From Gemmatimonadales bacterium (GTDB lineage Bacteria > Gemmatimonadota > Gemmatimonadetes > Gemmatimonadales > GWC2-71-9), in assembly GCA_030601605.1 (NCBI GenBank), contig JAUVTI010000011.1:1-24333 (forward strand): 24,333 bases of DNA, written 5' to 3'. This document shows positions 22,404-24,333 of the stretch, piece after piece; the first letter of the stretch is position 1; every line of letters starts with the position of its first letter. Below the pieces are notes generated by a model, which did no database searches, was not told the DNA's origin, and saw nothing but the letters and a program-made list of their open reading frames with translations. The translations under genes were made by a program, and so were the position numbers.

Positions 22404-24333
22404 CTAGTCGGCGTCCAGCGTCTCCCGCACACGCTCGAGGAGCTGGCTCAGCAGCCAGGGCTTCTGCAGGATGGGAAGCGGCTGGTCGAGGTCGTCGTTC
22501 ACGGCCTCCTCACGGCCCGTGTAGCCGCTGGCGAGTATGAACTTCACGTCCGCGCCATCCTCCCGAATCGTGCGGTGCAACTGGCCCCCGCCCATCTTCG
22601 GCATCACCAGGTCGGACACGATCAGATCGATCTTCCCCGGGTTGGCCCGGAAGATCTCGAGCCCCTCCTGCCCGTCGGACGCCACGAGGACCCGGTATCC
22701 GTATCGCTCGAGCGCTCGCTTGCCCGAGCGCCGTAGCGTGTCCTCGTCCTCGACCAGCAGGATGGTCTCGCTCCCTCCGCGCACTCCGGAGAGTGATTCT
22801 CCCGGCGGCAGCGCCTGGGCCTCTTCCAGGACGACCGGGAAGTACAGCCGCACGGCGGTCCCCTGCCCCACCGTGCTGTCGACGGTGACGAACCCGTTGT
22901 GCTGCTTCGTGAGGCCGTAGACCATTGCCATCCCGAGGCCGGTCCCGACGCCGGGCGCTTTCGTCGTGAAGAACGGCTCGAAGATGCGGGCCTTGGTGTC
23001 CTCGTCCATCCCGGTGCCGGAGTCCTCCACGCTGATGCGGACATAGCTGCCCGGCTTCACCCATGGTTCGCTCGCGTGTGTGTCCTCTCCCACCTCGCAC
23101 CTCTCCGCTCCCACGCGCAGCGCACCGCCCTCGGGCATCGCGTCGCGCGCGTTGGTCGCGAGATTGAGCAGCATCTGCTCGACGGCGCCTGCGTCGGCGC
23201 GCACCGCGGGCACGGTTTCGTCGGCCGCGATCCTGATCCGGATGTTCTCGGGCAGCACCCGCCGCATCATCGAGGAGAGGTTGGACACGACGCGCGCGAG
23301 ATCGGTTGGGATCAGCGTGAGATCGGCGTGGCGGCTGAAGCCCAGCAGCTGCTTGGTCATCGTGGCCGCCTTGCGGGCGGCCTCCTGGATGTCCTGCACC
23401 TCCGGCACGAGGTCGCCCTGCTCGGCCTTCAGCGCGCCCGCAACCAACTGCGCGTTGAGCATGATCACGGACAGCAGGTTGTTGAAGTCGTGCGCGATGC
23501 CGCCCGTGAGTTGTCCTATCGCTTCCATCTTCTGGGCTTGCCTGAGTTGCGCCTCCAGGGTGCGACGTTCGCTGACGTCCTCCACGATCATCTCGAAGCC
23601 GTCCAGCCCGCCGTACGGGTCGTGCATCGGCCGCCCGCTCACGCGGACGGTCATCGTGCTGCCGTCCTTGCGCTTCCACTCGAGTTCCAGCCCTTCGATG
23701 CGTCCTCTCTCCTGGTACTGTCTCACCAGACGGGGCCGCTCCTCGGGATGGGCGTATACGTCGCGCTCCATGTCGAGGGCCAGGAGGTCGGCCTCCGTGT
23801 CGTAGCCCAGCATCTCGACGAGCGCGGGATTCACCGACACGAAGCGCCCCTCGGGGCTGGAGCGGTAGATGCCGTAGTTCGCGTGCTCGACCAGTCCCCG
23901 ATAGTTGGCCTCGGATCGCCGCAGGGCGTCCTCGGCGCGCTTGCGCTCTGTGATGTCGCGGGCGAACGCGACGACGTATTCGACGCCGTCGAACTCCAGG
24001 TAGTTGGCCACGATCTCCACGGGGATGAGTTTTCCCTCCCTCGTGCGGTGCTGCGACTCGATCGTGTTCGTGCCCTTCTGCTTGAGGTGATCCCAGAACT
24101 CACTGAACAGCCGCCTCGGGATGTTGGGGTCGATGTCGCTTATCGTGAGCGTCCCGAGCTCGTCGGCGGTGTACCCGAGCATGCGGCAGGCGGCTTCGTT
24201 GACGTAGAACAGCTCACCGTCGGGTTTCAGCCAGAAGGCCGAGTCGGCTGCCCTGTCCACCGCGAACTGGGTCAGCCGCAGCGCGCGCTCCCAGCGCTTG
24301 CGCTGGGGGAGGTCGCGTCCGACCGATTGGAGC
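22404..24333 (-). CDS. Hybrid sensor histidine kinase (PAS-PAS-HisKA-HATPase-REC), N-terminus cut off
   Basis: The frame is open to the window edge (first full codon at 24332), so the N-terminus and any further sensor domains lie outside. About 642 residues are visible. Two PAS domains come first: AVDRAADSAFWLKPDG to AFARDITERKRAEDAL, then NYGIYRSSPEGRFVSVNPAL to IVEDVSERRTLEAQL. The dimerisation domain has the phospho-accepting histidine in GGIAHDFNNLL (about visible residue 281). The ATPase domain has LLNLATNARDAMPEGG, VEDSGTGMDEDT, FEPFFTTK and GTGLGMAMVYGL. A receiver domain ends the protein, with the acceptor aspartate in DLIVSDLVMPKMGG (about 574) and the late lysine in QKPW. The PAS pair implies a small-ligand or redox signal that cannot be identified. 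No DNA-binding output domain is present, so a partner regulator is expected elsewhere. A GTG at 24260 is open but lies inside the first PAS linker. Confidence 0.92.
   Translation of the reverse strand, partial: LQSVGRDLPQRKRWERALRLTQFAVDRAADSAFWLKPDGELFYVNEAACRMLGYTADELGTLTISDIDPNIPRRLFSEFWDHLKQKGTNTIESQHRTREGKLIPVEIVANYLEFDGVEYVVAFARDITERKRAEDALRRSEANYRGLVEHANYGIYRSSPEGRFVSVNPALVEMLGYDTEADLLALDMERDVYAHPEERPRLVRQYQERGRIEGLELEWKRKDGSTMTVRVSGRPMHDPYGGLDGFEMIVEDVSERRTLEAQLRQAQKMEAIGQLTGGIAHDFNNLLSVIMLNAQLVAGALKAEQGDLVPEVQDIQEAARKAATMTKQLLGFSRHADLTLIPTDLARVVSNLSSMMRRVLPENIRIRIAADETVPAVRADAGAVEQMLLNLATNARDAMPEGGALRVGAERCEVGEDTHASEPWVKPGSYVRISVEDSGTGMDEDTKARIFEPFFTTKAPGVGTGLGMAMVYGLTKQHNGFVTVDSTVGQGTAVRLYFPVVLEEAQALPPGESLSGVRGGSETILLVEDEDTLRRSGKRALERYGYRVLVASDGQEGLEIFRANPGKIDLIVSDLVMPKMGGGQLHRTIREDGADVKFILASGYTGREEAVNDDLDQPLPILQKPWLLSQLLERVRETLDAD

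Overview
The window is high-GC bacterial chromosome coding for a Gram-negative (diderm) cell: it carries the lipopolysaccharide export genes lptC, an OstA/LptA-like gene and lptB. The organism is not named in the sequence. A Gemmatimonadota-like bacterium is my best inference, from the very high G+C, the signal peptides ending in A-x-A-Q, and the order radical SAM/DUF512 - der - plsY - gpsA - merR - surE - pcm. I could not test this by search.

The layout is two long convergent gene runs. The plus-strand run (positions 2-11929) begins inside lptC, continues through an OstA-like periplasmic protein, an LptB ATPase with an unusual N-terminal extension, and the sigma-54 factor RpoN. It then enters an envelope-sugar cluster: a polyprenol-phosphate-type glycosyltransferase with two membrane segments, a SAM methyltransferase, a GT4 glycosyltransferase, a UPF0104/LPG-synthase-type membrane protein, a YfhO-family membrane protein and a soluble dolichol-phosphate-mannose-synthase-like enzyme. 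Most junctions are stop/start overlaps (ATGA or GTGA), so translation is probably coupled. dapF (lysine and peptidoglycan precursor) closes the run after a 74-nt gap.

Positions 11930-12207 are a convergent, locally AT-richer spacer with small hairpins, a (CA)7 tract and a likely terminator for the minus strand.

The minus-strand run is read from 24333 down to 12208. It starts with a hybrid sensor histidine kinase (cut by the window edge) and a secreted TPR protein. A tight block follows: radical SAM/DUF512 protein, GTPase Der, PlsY and GpsA (start of phospholipid synthesis), a short MerR regulator, SurE, Pcm, DedA, acylphosphatase and an adenine-phosphoribosyltransferase-like enzyme. A tRNA-Arg(CCT) gene and a membrane-anchored YfgM-like TPR protein end the run. 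Nearly everything is core housekeeping and envelope biology. I see no insertion sequence, prophage, CRISPR array or classical defence island.

The points most worth a second look are the ~140-residue domain fused to LptB, the candidate lipid-linked glycosylation module coupled to LPS export and rpoN, the altered metal-binding motif in the first GT2 enzyme, and the two changed substrate-loop arginines in the Apt-like protein.
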